Part shown: positions 1 to 12,224 of the stretch, piece by piece
How positions within the stretch are numbered: the first letter of the stretch is position 1
Layout: every line of letters starts with the position of its first letter
Assembly: GCA_002633025.1 (NCBI GenBank)
Contig: NMRB01000613.1
Location: 227,617 to 291,616 of the forward strand
Reading direction: 5' to 3'
Source of the DNA: Notospermus geniculatus
Taxonomy: Eukaryota; Nemertea; Pilidiophora; Heteronemertea; Lineidae
Length of the DNA stretch: 64,000 nt
The notes under the pieces: generated by a model
Seen by the model: only the letters and a program-made list of their open reading frames with translations
Databases searched by the model: none
Told to the model about the DNA's origin: nothing
Program-made: the position numbers and the translations under genes

Positions 1-402
1 AGGCTTCGGCTCTGGCTGCCATCTCTGCGACAAAAAGTGGTCGCGGATCTATTCATAGATCATTATGTTGACATCACGGGTTATTTTTAGAGTGGGGTAC
101 CCGGAGCCAGCTGGGTGCTAAATGTAATCGAACATGCCGAATCGCGTGGAATGGCAACACCGAGGAAGCCTCGTGATGAGAATGTTTGTCATGTTTGTAT
201 GTGTTGCAGATCGCCGTTTTTTAGACCGGGGAGAATGAAATTTTACGGGAAAATGGACTTCTACAATGACGTCAGAAATAAAAAGGCAGCCAGAGCCGAA
301 GCCTTCTAGCCCTAGCGGTGGCTTCGGGAACCAAAATGGAATCAAAATTCAGATTCCTGCTCACTGATTAGCTACCAGGGCATTTTGATTCGGGAAGCCA
401 CC
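1..402. repeat. Truncated foldback element at window edge
   Basis: Bases 1-20 (starting AGGCTTCGGCTCTGG) recur as the reverse complement at 285-304, and 317-337 pairs with 381-402, so the stretch folds on itself. The right arm continues past the first match into TTCTAGCCCTAGCGG, so the left end of the element lies before the window. A related stretch (CGAAGCCTTCTAGCCCTAGC, reverse complement) lies at about 62985-63012, so this is a dispersed family. No coding potential is seen. Confidence 0.55.
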
Positions 403-2155
403 ATATCAGGCGGCGGTGCCACTGTCAGCCTCATTCTGGAGTGATTCGCTGGCATTTACTCATACATGTACTATCTCGCTGTGGAAAATCTCAGACTTTC
501 GTTCCTTCTCAGCAGTATCCTATAACTCCCCCAAATCCTTTTACACATGTTCCTGTGAGTTAATCTACATAAGGGGCGAGGTTGATAAGCGGGTAGTTTA
601 ACAACATTGTCAATAGAGGTCTCCCTTAACGCGGGTATTTTTAGCGCAGGATATAGGAATTATAGGAGCTTCAAGGCAAATATATAGGAAAATTATAGGA
701 ATTTTAAACAAATTTTATAGGAAAATAATAGGAATCCAATGGTAAAAAGGTATCTGACATCGTTTCACCACTCTTGACATGCCCATCACCTGCGGATGTT
801 GGCTACCCTCTGAAAATTTGTAGGGCATATTTTATGAACAATTTTTTTGAAGAGTAGGAATTGTTAGGAAAAAAGAGAAAGGAAATGGCAGTGCGGTGGG
901 TGGCTCGTGCGGGGGGAGGGGGTGGCTCAGGCCGGGTGTTTTACTTGTGAAGGCGTGGGGGGAGTGCGAGGGAGGTGTCCCCCCTCGCGCAGAAAATTTT
1001 TTAAAAGCTGGGATGCCGGAGGTACTATTTCCCGGCATTTCAGCAGTGAAATCAAGTCTGTGCTTTTGAAGCTTTCTAAAGGCTGAGGGTGCCTAAGTTC
1101 AGTGGAGCCATGGTTGGTAACACTAGGGAACAGTGGGTTCCGGTATATTTCAAGTACCCAACAGGATAGCGTGTAAGTCGGATAATGCAGCGCAAGCGCC
1201 AAGGGCGCGAGCCACCAGTGACATTTGAAGACCGTGAGAACATTACAACGCCAATTTTTTGCCAGTTGTTCAATTCTTTCGAATAAATATAGTGAAAATA
1301 TAGGAAAAGTAGGAGAAAATAACAAATATATAGGAAATATAGGAAATATAGGAGGAGGATAGGCGAATATATAGGAATTATAGGAAATATAAGAACGTTG
1401 GGTTGCCTGCCATCAATAAGCCGTCAATAAGCGTTCTCAACTAAAAACAATGATGGTCGGCCAACGTCACATTCGATAGCAGGGCGAATATCATCAACCA
1501 AGTTGGTGAAGGATTGTACTATCTCCCTGGTCATCCGCCAGAAGGCCATTTCATGGGAAGCGACTTCATTTGCGTCGTCTGGCTATTTGGCGTCGTCGTC
1601 ATTAGTTCTTCGAAGCTCGGAAGAGGCGGAGGTGGAGGCAGATGTGGAATTGGGTCTTCCATGAAAAGTGGAAGTAGTGGTTTTGGCGGCGGTTCAGCTT
1701 GTCTGCCAGTAACAAAAAACGACCTGTTCAACAAATCAGAAGAATCAGTCAGGAGAGAATACTTCGCAGCTTGGTCCCACGGCGGCGTTCCGGGGACATT
1801 GCGTCGAGGATTTAATGGGGACCCTAGCCCACTTCCTCAATACGTGTCAACTGACATCCCGGTCCTGACCAATTTCCCACACAAAAGGTGTCCATTGCAC
1901 ATGTTGTGTAGGACCTGATTTCGGTGTGCTGCCTGCTATCGTAGCTAGGATCCTCGCTGGGAGTCGGTATTTCTGCTGACGTAGAGTACATTGTATGAGC
2001 AGAATATCGGTTTTCCGGCCAAACCCACGTTTAGATCTATATGCTATCTATATGCTGACGTCTGATGTCTACGCACGGCCAGCACAAATCAACGTTTCCC
2101 GGCAAAACCCACGTTATGTCTGTACCCTAATGTAGACCTCTAGTGACATTATGCA
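403..2155. other. Non-genic stretch with TATAGGAA-type simple repeats
   Basis: Two patches (about 640-740 and 1280-1400) are built from irregular TATAGGAA/AATATAGGAA words. Between them is G-rich sequence (890-1000). Open frames here are short, lack splice context and show no domain I recognise, including a proline-rich minus frame at 1531-1734 caused by GGA/GGC-rich sequence. I see no supported gene. Confidence 0.4.
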
Positions 2156-5100
2156 CTACAAGCAAATTAACTTCTTCAAGATAACTCTTGTGTCCTGTCT
2201 GTATTTCTCTCCTCCAGCGAGACAGTACAAGTAAAAGTTGATTGCATGATTGCATATCTTAATATCATAGAGCAGATAATCCAGAATATTGTAAACTGCA
2301 TTGAAATAGGCGTCATTCACATCAAATGCGTTTGCTAATGCAGGTATCTCGAGCAGTGAAGTGAAAATCTTCTTGGGTAAGGTAGTACACAAAAACGCCA
2401 TGCTTACAATGACCAGCATCGAGGTTAGTTGTTTTTCGCGTTTGTCTCTCCCATCGTTCCATCCAGAAGCCATCTTTGCTCGACTCTTTGAAGCTCCGCG
2501 TACAGTTAGAACGATACCAATGTTGCTGACTATGATTATGATTGATGGAAGAACACTTCCAAATATCAACTGGAAATTTGAGAACAGAATCTCGTATTCG
2601 GGGTGTCCCGGTACCGATAGAATGAGAGCCTCAATTCCTACACAACAAAAAAGCAGAGACCAGGATTGATATCATTGAATAAACAACATCTCCAGCTGGT
2701 CGAATTGAGGCGAACTGTGAAACGTATGGGCGAAGCCCCACTTGTACCACTAGTGCCCGCAAGGACCGCCACTGATGATCTCATACCACTACTATATAGA
2801 AATTCCAGCTGCGGAACTACAGAACAAACCAGACCATCTATTGACGAGCGGTAAACGGTCAAAGGTCGGCTATCGATCGAAAACAACCATAACGTTTTTA
2901 CAGCCCCTTAGCTACTCTTGTTAATTAGTAATTAGCGATTTTATTTACAATTTAACTCTATCAATCTCCTATAGATGGCAGGACAGCTGTAGTTATGACT
3001 CTGTCGCCATGAGGCCACTGCGAAGATGCAGGTCACGGTCATCAGGTCACATGTCCAACGAAGTGGCAGTACGGTCGTGGTAGTTGAAATTCGTGGACCA
3101 GCTGACACATGTACATGTACAAACTATTTAGGAAACATTTTGTGAAGTCTTACCCAATATACAACTTTTACACTAAGTAACTAAGCTGTAAAGGGCGAAA
3201 ATGGCAGTCTCAATTGGCACGACGAGAGGTTGTTCTGTTGGTGCTAGCGAAAGTCATTGATTCACAGTCAATGCATGTCATGCATCAGGTACATAATAAC
3301 AATAGGCTATGTACGGCATTGTATGGTGTACATGTGTAGCCCTATCCTACCCTACCCGTCGGTCATGTCGGTAGGCGCGAGGCATGTTGCATGCATGCGC
3401 ATAGGCCTAGGCCTACATGACCTGATGAGTATGTACCGAAAGGTCAGCCTTTGTTTTAGCTAATTGGGTCATCAGGAAGTGACAAACATTTTTGTTATTG
3501 CACTGCACATTTAGTGTAGCTGCAGGTTAAATTAAAAATGGCTGGATCATTTCAAAGATATCTGACATTTTCAAAAACTGGACTCAGAAAATTTGGTCAC
3601 TGAACCTAGGCCTTAAAGCAAAGGCCATGACCGATGGCCGAAAAATGAAAACATCATTTTGTGAGTGCAAACGCCAACTTAGTGCATTATAGCCTTTACG
3701 ATATGTAGCAAGAAAGCAGAGCCGGCGGAGGACACCTACGATGTCGAGGAGAGATCGCACTCTGTACCACATGGAGCCGCTGGAACAACCGGGGATGAAC
3801 CGGCTACCTCATTGGTAGCAGGCGCGGAATTTTCCACTCAACCACCACAACCCTCTGATGTCTGATGCACTAGGAATAAAATCATGGACGCGCGAGTTAA
3901 GCCTTACCTGAAACTTCGTCTATGATATACGCATGGCAGAAAAATGTCGAGATGTTTAATCCGACAACAATTACGGTCGTGGTGATAACAATGATTTTGG
4001 TTTTGGTTACGGTGCATATTATTTTAGCGGTCATCGGATACCGAACAGCAATGAACCGATCCACTGACATGGCCGCCAGAATGAGTCCTGATGTCATCGC
4101 GCTGACGTACACCAGAAAGTAAGCGAACCTACGAAAGTATAAAAAGGATCGACCAAATGATAACTACAGGGCAACTAGCGAATCATAAACGCTAGAATAG
4201 GTGAAGCCAGCCGCGCTTATATACCTATTGCCAAAAGATGACAGCAGAATTCTAGCGGACCAATACAAAGGAACATTCTCTTGATTGGTGCTCACTCAAG
4301 CATGAGTGGGTCCGCTGGGCATTGAATTGGTCATAGTGACACCTATTGGTCAATAATTAGCAGCTTGAATATGGGAGCGACGTTCGTTGGTTAGTCCAAC
4401 CGCAAAAAAGTTGCACGGGCTTATTGGAATAATAAAGGTACAGTAAGTGTTTTTGCCTTGTTTCGAGCAACAACGTGTTCAGTCATTTTTCCTTGGATTT
4501 CAAAAGTACCTTGTGTATGTTTTTACCCAGATTCGGCAGTGTCACAGTGTGGTGCATTGTCGCCTACCTTACTGTATAAACTGAGTGTACAGTCTTTCAA
4601 ATAAGTAAATGGACAGCGTGTTTTTCAAATATCTCCGAGATAAAACAAGATAATTGGATGCGGTTTTCAACATAGTGTGGTATACTTACCTGGTCATATA
4701 TCTCATGTATTTGGGTCAACCTAATTTTAAGCCTTTGTTATGTAACAGGCTATTTAAAAAAGGTCCAGAAATTAACTTTTTTATTTCTAATTTTTTTCAG
4801 CAGATTTGGCACTGATATGATCAGGTGATTGACATGAAAGACTCCTTGCCAAAAAAATCGGTGAAATCTGCTGTCTTTTTCGTGATATCTCAAAATATCA
4901 AAATTTGAGATTTTTGATATTTTGAGATATTGAATATTGTTTTGCTGTTATTCGCTGCCAGACATGATAACAAGATGGCTACGAAATTTTCCACGTGTTT
5001 CCATCACCGAATCAGCAGAAAATAGTATGTGAAATCTGGAGGCTAAATAAAGAGGCTGAATATCATGACATTTAAGTGAAAAAAGGATTCAAAAATTGCA

Positions 5101-5902
5101 TAAATTATCACGAGGGAATGAATGCTACCAAATGACTTTAAAAAATGATCGAATATATCAAAATTTCAAAAATCTCAAATTTTGATATTTTGAGATATTA
5201 CGAAAACGGAAAGACATTTTCAATATTTTTTTGCGCAAAAACTCTTATTATCAATCACCTCATCACAATACTTTGAATTCTGCTGAAAAAAACTTGAAAT
5301 AAAAAAGTTGATTTTTGGACCTTTTTTAAATTGCCTGTTACATAACATAGGGTTAAAATTAGGTTGACCCAAATACATGAGATATATGACGAAGTAACTA
5401 TACCACACTATGTTGAAAACCGCATCCAATTATCTTGTTTTATCTCGACGATATTTGAAAAACACGCTGTCCATTTACTTATTTGAAAGACTGTACATGT
5501 ACATGTTCATAACTTTTGTGGTTCGCATCGACTTGATACACGTATAATATAGTCGAGTACTTACTGTGATTCCAATTCTCTGGATGGCCAAAATGTTGCT
5601 GACTTACTTTGCCACATTGGTGCACCTATCCCCTCTTGAAGAAGAATGATACCATCAGGAATGGCTAAACCAATCATATAGACGCTGGCAGTATGTCGTC
5701 TATTATGGGCCATGGAGGCCACTAGGATGGCCAGGATGTTACCAGGAACACCAACTGCGACGATTACATATATGACGTACACGACAACATCGTACAATAC
5801 GGACAAAAGTTTGACATTCTGTTCGGTCCCATCCTGTCTAAATTTTACACTTGTTTGAAGTCCATTCGTGACGGAAAAGTCGTCATGTACATACCCTCCC
5901 AT
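2156..5902 (-). CDS. Rhodopsin-like (class A) GPCR, copy A, three exons
   Basis: Seven-transmembrane receptor, probably for a peptide or other extracellular ligand; the ligand is unknown. Exons read on the minus strand: 5565-5902 (TM1-TM2; includes GVPGNILAILVAS with the TM1 Asn), 3908-4128 (TM3-TM4; SVDRFIAVRYP, a DRF variant of the DRY motif), and 2156-2637 (TM5-TM7; ends NFYLYCLAGGEKYRQD, the TM7/helix-8 region). Splice sites are GTAAGT or GTAAGG donors and pyrimidine-rich AG acceptors; intron phases are 2 and 1. The joined length is 1041 bp (346 residues), normal for the family, with no internal stop. The start is the first Met of exon 1 (MGGYVHDD). Intron 1 is largely one inverted-repeat transposon. 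Copies B and C downstream are paralogues in the opposite orientation. Confidence 0.82.
3420..3455 (+). other. CTGATGA...CGAAA motif, not accepted as a ribozyme
   Basis: The order CTGATGA, short spacer, CGAAA resembles a hammerhead core. However, the flanks GACC and GGTC pair with each other, which is the wrong topology, and stem II would have a single pair. It is listed so the resemblance is not mistaken for a ribozyme. Confidence 0.15.
4590..5493. mobile_element. Tc1/mariner-type MITE with ~300-bp inverted arms
   Basis: The ends CAGTCTTTCAAATAAG and its reverse complement are each flanked by TA (4588-4589 and 5494-5495), the target duplication of Tc1/mariner elements. The arms (about 4590-4830 and 5250-5493) match over most of their length with scattered differences. 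The centre contains further palindromes of TTTGATATTTTGAGAT type. No transposase frame is present, so the element is non-autonomous. It fills most of intron 1 of GPCR A. Confidence 0.78.
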
Positions 5903-6288
5903 TTTCGTACCTCAATAAATACATGTATATATACCTGTGAATCGTGCTAACCTAGCCTTCACAGCCACTCTTGTGACGATGACTCTGACGTTCGGCAAAA
6001 CAAGCATACTATGCGACAAGCCTGTCGTTACTCTTTCGCCAGCTTATACCATCAAGGTTTCCGCACCTTGATGCGCTCGACCGATCCAAAAATAAATTAT
6101 TTATATCAGAGGGAGTCAGCACATAAAAGGATGTTCACATATAATTTATTTTTATCATTATTATTTTCATACTACATGAACATATCCCATTTGCCTCTTT
6201 GTTTTGGCGCTCGCGATTTATATTGCATCCGAATAACCACACGTATAACGCAATACTACCATTTTTTATCTTATTTGAAGTACATGTA

Positions 6289-7522
6289 CAGTCATTGACA
6301 AAAGTTTATCTCCACCGTTAATCGTCCATAACTTCCTTATAAAGTGAAGAAATTTGAAGCGGTTTTCAGCAAATAATACTTCAATCTTTTCTGCATCTTC
6401 CATACACAAACCTGCTTCTGCAGCATCACTCTGACATTATGTAATCAGACGCTGAAAAAAAAGTCCCAAATCAACTTTTTTATTTCCATGCCAATTTGGA
6501 TTTTCTCACGTCCGACCAGTGTGTAGCAACACTTGAAAACAATCCACAAAGATTACGCCATCAAATTCCACCTCAATTTCTCAAAAATGACTTTTGTTAG
6601 TTTGATTTTGGAGCAGATTCAAATGCTCTTATTTTGCCTGTGAGACGACCCCGCATTTGTGAACGCCATTGCCCAACCAATCATAGGACTCGGATAGGGG
6701 CGCAAACCACAAACCACAAATCCCCCAAACCCAGTAAGTTACGGTATCAGGGCCCAGTTTCACAAAGAATCTTAAGTCTAAAGTTTGACTTAAGTCATCA
6801 TGTGACCAGGTTTCAACAAATCAGATGACTTCATTTCAGACTTAAGTTTTTTCTTAGACTTAAGATTCTTTGTGAAACTGGGCCCTGGACACTTAAGTTT
6901 CACTTGTTCTATCAATAGGCCCTCAATTCTAAAGGGAAAGGGATACCTCTTATTTCGGTTCAATGAACAGCCCTAGACAAGGACCAAATTTTACTTTGAT
7001 TCAAACGAATGTGACATATGCTGTAAATATTCATGAATGGAAACTTAGGCATTACAATCACAATGCCGAAATATACTTATTGGCTTTGGTCTGCCTAGTC
7101 ACGCCTTCATAATCATTATTCACACACCTCTATTTTCCATCAGTGTGTGGCTGAACGAGTTAAAAAGGGGCCATCTCAAGCCCCACGCAACTGTTTTGCC
7201 GACAAGAGCCAACAAAAGTCACTTTTTTGAGATACTGAGGTGGAATTTGATGGCCTAACCTTTGCGAACTGTTTTCAAGTGTTGCTACACACTGGTCGGA
7301 CGTGAGAAAAACCAAATTGGCATGGAAATAAAAAAAGTTGATTTTGGACTTTTTTTCAGCGCCTGGTTACATAATGTCAGAGTGATGCTGCAGAAGCAGG
7401 TTTGTGTATGTAAGATGCAGAAAAGATTGAAGTATTATTTGCTGAAAACCGCATGAAATTTCCTCACTTTATAAGGAAGTTATGGACGATCAACGGTGGA
7501 GATAAACTTTTGTCAATGACTG
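6289..7522. mobile_element. Second TA-flanked long-arm MITE, related to the one at 4590
   Basis: The terminal inverted repeats start CAGTCATTGACAAAAGTT and are flanked by TA (6287-6288, 7523-7524). The arms run about 310 bp (6289-6600 and 7208-7522). Their inner parts share words with the 4590-5493 element (a GCGGTTTTCA word, and a run of As or Ts beside AACTTTTTTATTTC), which points to one family. The interior holds a nested 140-bp hairpin (6748-6887). There is no transposase. Confidence 0.78.
6748..6887. mobile_element. Nested hairpin MITE, CAGGGCCCAGTTTCACAAAG ends
   Basis: An almost perfect palindrome: CAGGGCCCAGTTTCACAAAG at the left and its complement at the right, with internal TTAAGTC/GACTTAA pairs. 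It is inserted in the centre of the 6289-7522 element, so it is younger than that element. Non-coding. Confidence 0.72.
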
Positions 7523-7618
7523 TACATTGTATCAACATCCTTATTCTCGGAGAGAATTTGCCCTAAAATGTCAATGACCTCGCTGCATTCATATTCCCTA
7601 CTCGTAACATGCGTTTAA

Positions 7619-7760
7619 GGCCCCGATTACATAGAAGTATACGGTATACGAAAACGCCTGTCAACAATGGCTTCACGGTCGTGAATCCATTTGAAGCCTT
7701 TGTTAACCGGCGGCGGCGTTTTCGTATACCGTAGGCCTGTACTTCTATGTAATCGGGGCC
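7619..7760. mobile_element. PIF/Harbinger-type MITE (TAA target duplication)
   Basis: The termini GGCCCCGATTACATAGAAGT and the reverse complement are flanked by TAA (7616-7618 and 7761-7763). TWA duplications and GGCC-type ends are usual for PIF/Harbinger non-autonomous elements. It is 142 bp, strongly palindromic and non-coding. Confidence 0.75.
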
Positions 7761-7775
7761 TAAGGGGCGTGATAT

Positions 7776-7936
7776 TAGTGAGTTTAAAAAAACATACGTT
7801 AACGTTAACGCTAACGTTAATGGCATCATTTTGACGTCACATCGAAAGAATCTGTTGCATTTCTTTTGGGGGTGACGTCATTTTGACGTAAGTAGCGTTA
7901 GCGTTAGCGTTAACGTTAGGTTTCTTAAACTCACTA
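7776..7936. mobile_element. Small inverted-repeat element with GTTAACG-type arms
   Basis: TAGTGAGTTTAA at 7776-7787 pairs with TTAAACTCACTA at 7925-7936. Inside each end are runs of alternating GTTAAC and GCTAAC hexamers, and GACGTCA words lie nearer the centre. It adjoins the Harbinger-like MITE. Class not assigned. Confidence 0.5.
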
Positions 7937-8316
7937 TTGTCACGTTTTGTCGACAGTCGGCGCCACCGGCGGCGATTGGTGAGTCGGTGAATGTGGGTTT
8001 TCCAGTGCATCATAATGCTGACTTCTGGGCCCATATTTTCAAAGCTTCAAATTTTTGTTTTAGAAATGTTGCAGAAGAATTCTTCTGCAACATTTCTAAA
8101 ACAATTTCAAAACATGTTTTGAACTGTTACAAGTCTGTCCACACTGTGCAACAATCTCAAAACAAGGGTGTTGCAGATTTATTGTTGTCACGTTTCCTCT
8201 CAAAGCTCGTCTCTGGTGCGCTAAGAAAAAAACTAGGATATTTTCAACTATAAACTGTGTGTCACACATCATACTCTACCTGCCGAATTGCCTGCGGTCA
8301 GCGACACGCGGTCTCG

Positions 8317-8775
8317 GGCCGAGTTCGACTGGAACTCTCGGATCGAGTAAAAGTAGATTTTTCACGTGATCAAATTTGAAGTTCGCCTGTCGAGTGGGAG
8401 TTCCGCCCGAACTGCAAATTGAGTTCCTCGAGTTGTTGAAAGATGACGTCTGCTAATTATGTCAGCACCAAATGATGACAACCACCCAATTTTTTGTACA
8501 AAAGATGATAAACATACTAAACAGTTGTAAATGAGGTTTGTTGCCCGAAAGAACTGATTTTTACACATTTTCCAGCGAATTGGACTTTTTTTGAGTGCTG
8601 GTGGCCATGTTGTCACGTGAGTGTCAAGTTGGACCCTCATTCCATCAAGGGTTGAACCCGAGCGACGAATTAGGTCAAATATGATGTCAAAAGAGTAGCT
8701 ACCCGAGGAATGTATGGAGTTCGCGTGCAACTCAACACGACCTAGTTGAACGTCGGGTTCCAGTCGAACTCGGCC
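8317..8775. mobile_element. Inverted-repeat element with GGCCGAGTTCGACTGGAAC ends
   Basis: GGCCGAGTTCGACTGGAAC at 8317-8335 is repeated inverted at 8757-8775, and the subterminal parts also match imperfectly. The 459-bp unit has no transposase. The long minus-strand frame through it (8362-8832) crosses the right end and has no domain, so I do not call it a gene. Confidence 0.6.
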
Positions 8776-9419
8776 TCGGTGACTCCTCGGATTGCCTTCT
8801 TCCAGATTATCTTGCCACGTATGATTTCGCATTTGAAATTACAAATGCATCCTCGATGTTTTTCTACCGCTCGGGATGATAATCCCTTCAACAATAGCTA
8901 CAATTTTTTCATCTGAAGCAACGTTCTGATTTAAAGTGCCACAGTATGCATGAAGTGTCGCTTTATCCCTCCCCAACCTTGATCAAACTTGACGCTAGGT
9001 GACGATATCGGGGCAAGGATATCACCACTAGCATCGACGCTAGGTTTCCATCTTGAAAAGTAGTGCGCTCGCGGAGCGAACAGTAGAAATTCTTTTGTTT
9101 GTAAAGCGGTTACCCATCACGTCGTTTTCTACGCTTACAATATATATCTGTTGTAGATAGGTGTACAAAGGTATAGAGTCGATACAAACATCGGTAGAGT
9201 AAATAAAGTTATTCTGTTTCATTTTCGTCAAGATAAATATTGTTTTCTGCAAATAATAAAAGAAGTTCGCGTCACTTAAAAGACCAAAAAGATGGCGGCC
9301 CCACCGACGATGACGTCACGATTTTCAAGATGGCGACCTAGCGGCGATGACAGTGCTAAAATGTCGTCCAATTATAACAAAAATTTCAACGCTGTCGTTG
9401 AGTATGCACCTTGATAAGA

Positions 9420-9665
9420 CTGGTGTCCAGTCAAACCTATATATAGCCTGTTGTAACACCGAGGCTGGATTGATACTATATCGAAACCTTTATAACTGAC
9501 AGCAGTCGCCGCTATACTTTTCATCACTTGAGAAGGTCAACGAGCTGTTATAGCGTGACTAACCCTTCGTCAGGTAAGGTAGGATGCTTCAGCTCATTCT
9601 TCTATGTGTAGCAACAGTCTCAATGCCTAATTGGTAATTTAGATCATTCAAATACAGGCATGTGG
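9420..9665 (+). repeat. Diverged third copy of the CAATC-ended ~600-bp element
   Basis: The segment around 9520-9660 (CTTGAGAAGGTCAACG..., TATAGCGTGACTAACCC..., CTATGTGTAGCAACA) matches the interior of the insertions at 22789-23389 (inverted) and 45667-46287. Its ends and target duplication could not be defined, so it is probably a decayed or partial copy. Confidence 0.6.
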
Positions 9666-9889
9666 ATTTGCCATGAAACTAATCACAGTACAGATTAAAA
9701 CTAGAGTTGAAATTGACTTTGCAGTCAATTTAAAGACCGCCACTTTCACTGCATATGTGGCGGGTAGGCGTAACATGCCTAAGTGTTTCTGTGATGTGAA
9801 CTGGTTGCAGTGGGACATTGATGGGAACCTTTAACAGCTATACCAAACAGGGTGTCTATAAACCGAAGACTGAAGATGGAAGACCATGA

Positions 9890-10036
9890 ACTATAAAACG
9901 AAGATCTCCACTACTATAAAATGAAGACCCAACTATAAAACGAAGATCCCCACTACTATAAAACAAAGACCCAACTATAAAACGAAGATCCCCACGTCTA
10001 TAAAACGAAGACCCAACTATAAAACGAAGACCCCAC
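9890..10036. repeat. Tandem repeat of CTATAAAACGAAGA units
   Basis: About seven copies of CTATAAAACGAAGA separated by either CCCAA or CCCCACTA give a roughly 18-21 bp irregular minisatellite. The repeating minus-strand frame (FIVGS repeats) is a by-product. Confidence 0.75.
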
Positions 10037-10406
10037 AGTAACCAGTGAATAACCACAATGAAGGGTCCAAAATGCAAGAGTTACCCTCAGGGAAAAGGGT
10101 CCAAACGGTTATTTTTGGTCGGATTTAAGCGGGGTTGCTTTTAATCAACAGATCTCAGAAAATGCTAATACGAATCTGCTGTCAGATCTGGGCCATCTCT
10201 TACCCTTTTCATAGGGAAAGGGTCTGAAATTGAGGAAATTGACCTCTATAATAATGTCATTGGGACTTCTAAGTTCTGATTGGCCGATTAAATCACCACA
10301 GCATTGCTTCCCAATCCTGCGTTACACCTACCCGCGTTAAGGAAGATTGACGACTCGGTAAACTACCGCTATCAACCTATGCTACGTGCATTGTATTGTA
10401 ATCATA

Positions 10407-10497
10407 CATTCTCCAACACTGGGGCGAAACAGTATTGGAGAATGGTACTGGTGGCGCCGGCTGTCGACAGAAAGTGGCAATACCGTGGTCCTTTAAG
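10407..10497 (+). repeat. Dispersed hairpin repeat (CATTCTCCAACAC stem)
   Basis: CATTCTCCAA and TTGGAGAATG form a stem around a GGCGAA loop (10407-10444), followed by GGTGGCGCCGGCTGTC. The same order recurs at 36841-36925, and the downstream part alone recurs near 40548-40595. Function unknown. Confidence 0.55.
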
Positions 10498-10499
10498 TT

Positions 10500-12224
10500 A
10501 GTCTATCAACAAACGCACGTGGCTTCCTTCCAATGATAAGACTAATTCACAACCTTCTGCCCAAAAACCTGAAATCATCCCAAACGTCTCACTTCCCATG
10601 GTTCACAAAGGTTTACCAACACGTGCTTTATTTTGATGATCTCCATATCGAAGCTACAGCGACGAAGCGGCCGTATTGTTGTGGAACGGACACTAGCGCC
10701 GCAGGACTGGAGCGGCAAATGCTGGAACCAACATAGGCCCAATCCGCATGCTCCGTTCTCTCCAAGTGCATGAAACGCCGTACATCAGACTGCTTCTAAC
10801 GCGGTCACACGGGGAATCCCCTTGGGGAATCCCCTAGGCTTGCACTGTTAGTTTTAACATCAAAATTCATCGAAATTCATACTTCATCGTTTTTGGATGC
10901 AGCCAGGAAATGAAAGGGACCTGTCATATGCACATATCAACAAACCCTGAAAGTTTCGTGGTGATGCATGACTTAGTTTTTGAGTTATTGCCCTGAAACC
11001 ACCAGATTGGATGGAGAGAGATCCAGAGAGAGATTCAGAGATCCAGAGAATTCTAGTAAAACCAAGGAAGACCGCCACACCATTGGTGTGTGGCGGTCTT
11101 AATTACATGTTTGCTTAAATTTGGGCATTAGTCAAACAATACACATTATATACAAATGCATACCCATCCTTTATAACTTTCAAATCCACCCAAACGAGTT
11201 CAGTTATGCCAAACTAAAACGAAGACAACCTGGATAAAGTAGTCTCGCGCAGCCAGCTGTTTAGATTCTGCAGTACTGCTACACTAAGGTCATGCACAGA
11301 ACGCCGTTTTTGCTGTGATACAGTGCATTGTGGGAAGTGCTGTAGCAGGTCACGTGACATAGGATGGCTGCTTTCATGCATGTCATGTGTTCATTATTGG
11401 ATTATATTTCACCTTCCAAGATCTCTGAATCTTGCAATGAATCGATTGGGGAAGTGATCTGAGACAACTTACTGGAGTTGAATTTCAGGCTGAACAGGAA
11501 CTGAGCAGGAATTGAAACATGAAAACTTTCATTTATTGCAGTGACAGTGTTTTCAGTGCACACATGTCAGTGTACATCCTCGGATCATTTTGCCATTGAC
11601 CATACAGACTCGACTTTTTCGGATTCCTCGCTATAACGAACCCCTCGGAGGTTGCACTGTAGATAGATTTAAACATTCTTGTGGAGCATGCATTGACACC
11701 CGATCATGACCAACCTCGCCACCATGAATTAGTGCTGTGATATACGGTGTACATTGACCGTGTCTTTAGACCTATAAACGAGGTTGCCTAAAGGTCAAAG
11801 GTTACATCGGCCATCGCGGGATACAAAAACTATCCCATACAGCCCTGCTTTAAAAGACAGCGTTCAAACCAGTTGTAAAGGGCACCAAAAACAAGAAAAA
11901 TCGATGAGACAATCATGATGACAGTTGTTGCAACGGCTCAAGTCATCCTTTCCTTCCCTATGCCGTATATTTAGTAGCGTGGGAATGTGTTGCCTAGACA
12001 CCCCTCCGCCTCCGCCTCCGCCNCCCCCCCCCCCCCCCCCCAACAAAGCATCGAGGAATACAAGCTGCGACATGACAATGGGGGAGACACTAATAAACAT
12101 GTGTCTCTGTTTTTGAGTGTCCGCCACACAATAAAACGGGCATTGGCATACAGGAGGTATTCTCAGTCGTTACACCTGGTTCAATTTCCGGTGCGGTCTG
12201 CGACACAGGCAAGAACTCTACGTA
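10500..12224. other. Non-genic stretch
   Basis: Only short unsupported frames are present. It contains palindromes (GGGGAATCCCC near 10815-10835), a strong hairpin (11068-11100), and a CCG/poly-C tract with one unresolved base at 12023. No gene or recognised element is seen. Confidence 0.4.
11068..11100. repeat. Strong 13-bp stem-loop
   Basis: AAGACCGCCACAC is followed after a few bases by its exact complement GTGTGGCGGTCTT. A weaker relative (AGACCGCCACT...GTGGCGGG) lies at about 9733-9766. It could be a hairpin MITE core. No gene boundary is nearby to support a regulatory role. Confidence 0.5.

Noticed and set aside
1531-1734. Proline-rich minus-strand protein
   Set aside because: Caused by a GGA/GGC-rich stretch; no domain or supporting signals.
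3420-3455. Hammerhead-like core CTGATGA...CGAAA
   Set aside because: Flanking GACC/GGTC pair with each other, which is the wrong topology, and stem II has only one possible pair.
8362-8832. 156-codon minus-strand gene
   Set aside because: Overlaps the ends of an inverted-repeat element, no recognised domain, no splice support.
9890-10036. CRISPR-like direct repeats
   Set aside because: Eukaryotic minisatellite: units are degenerate, spacers are not unique and there are no cas genes.
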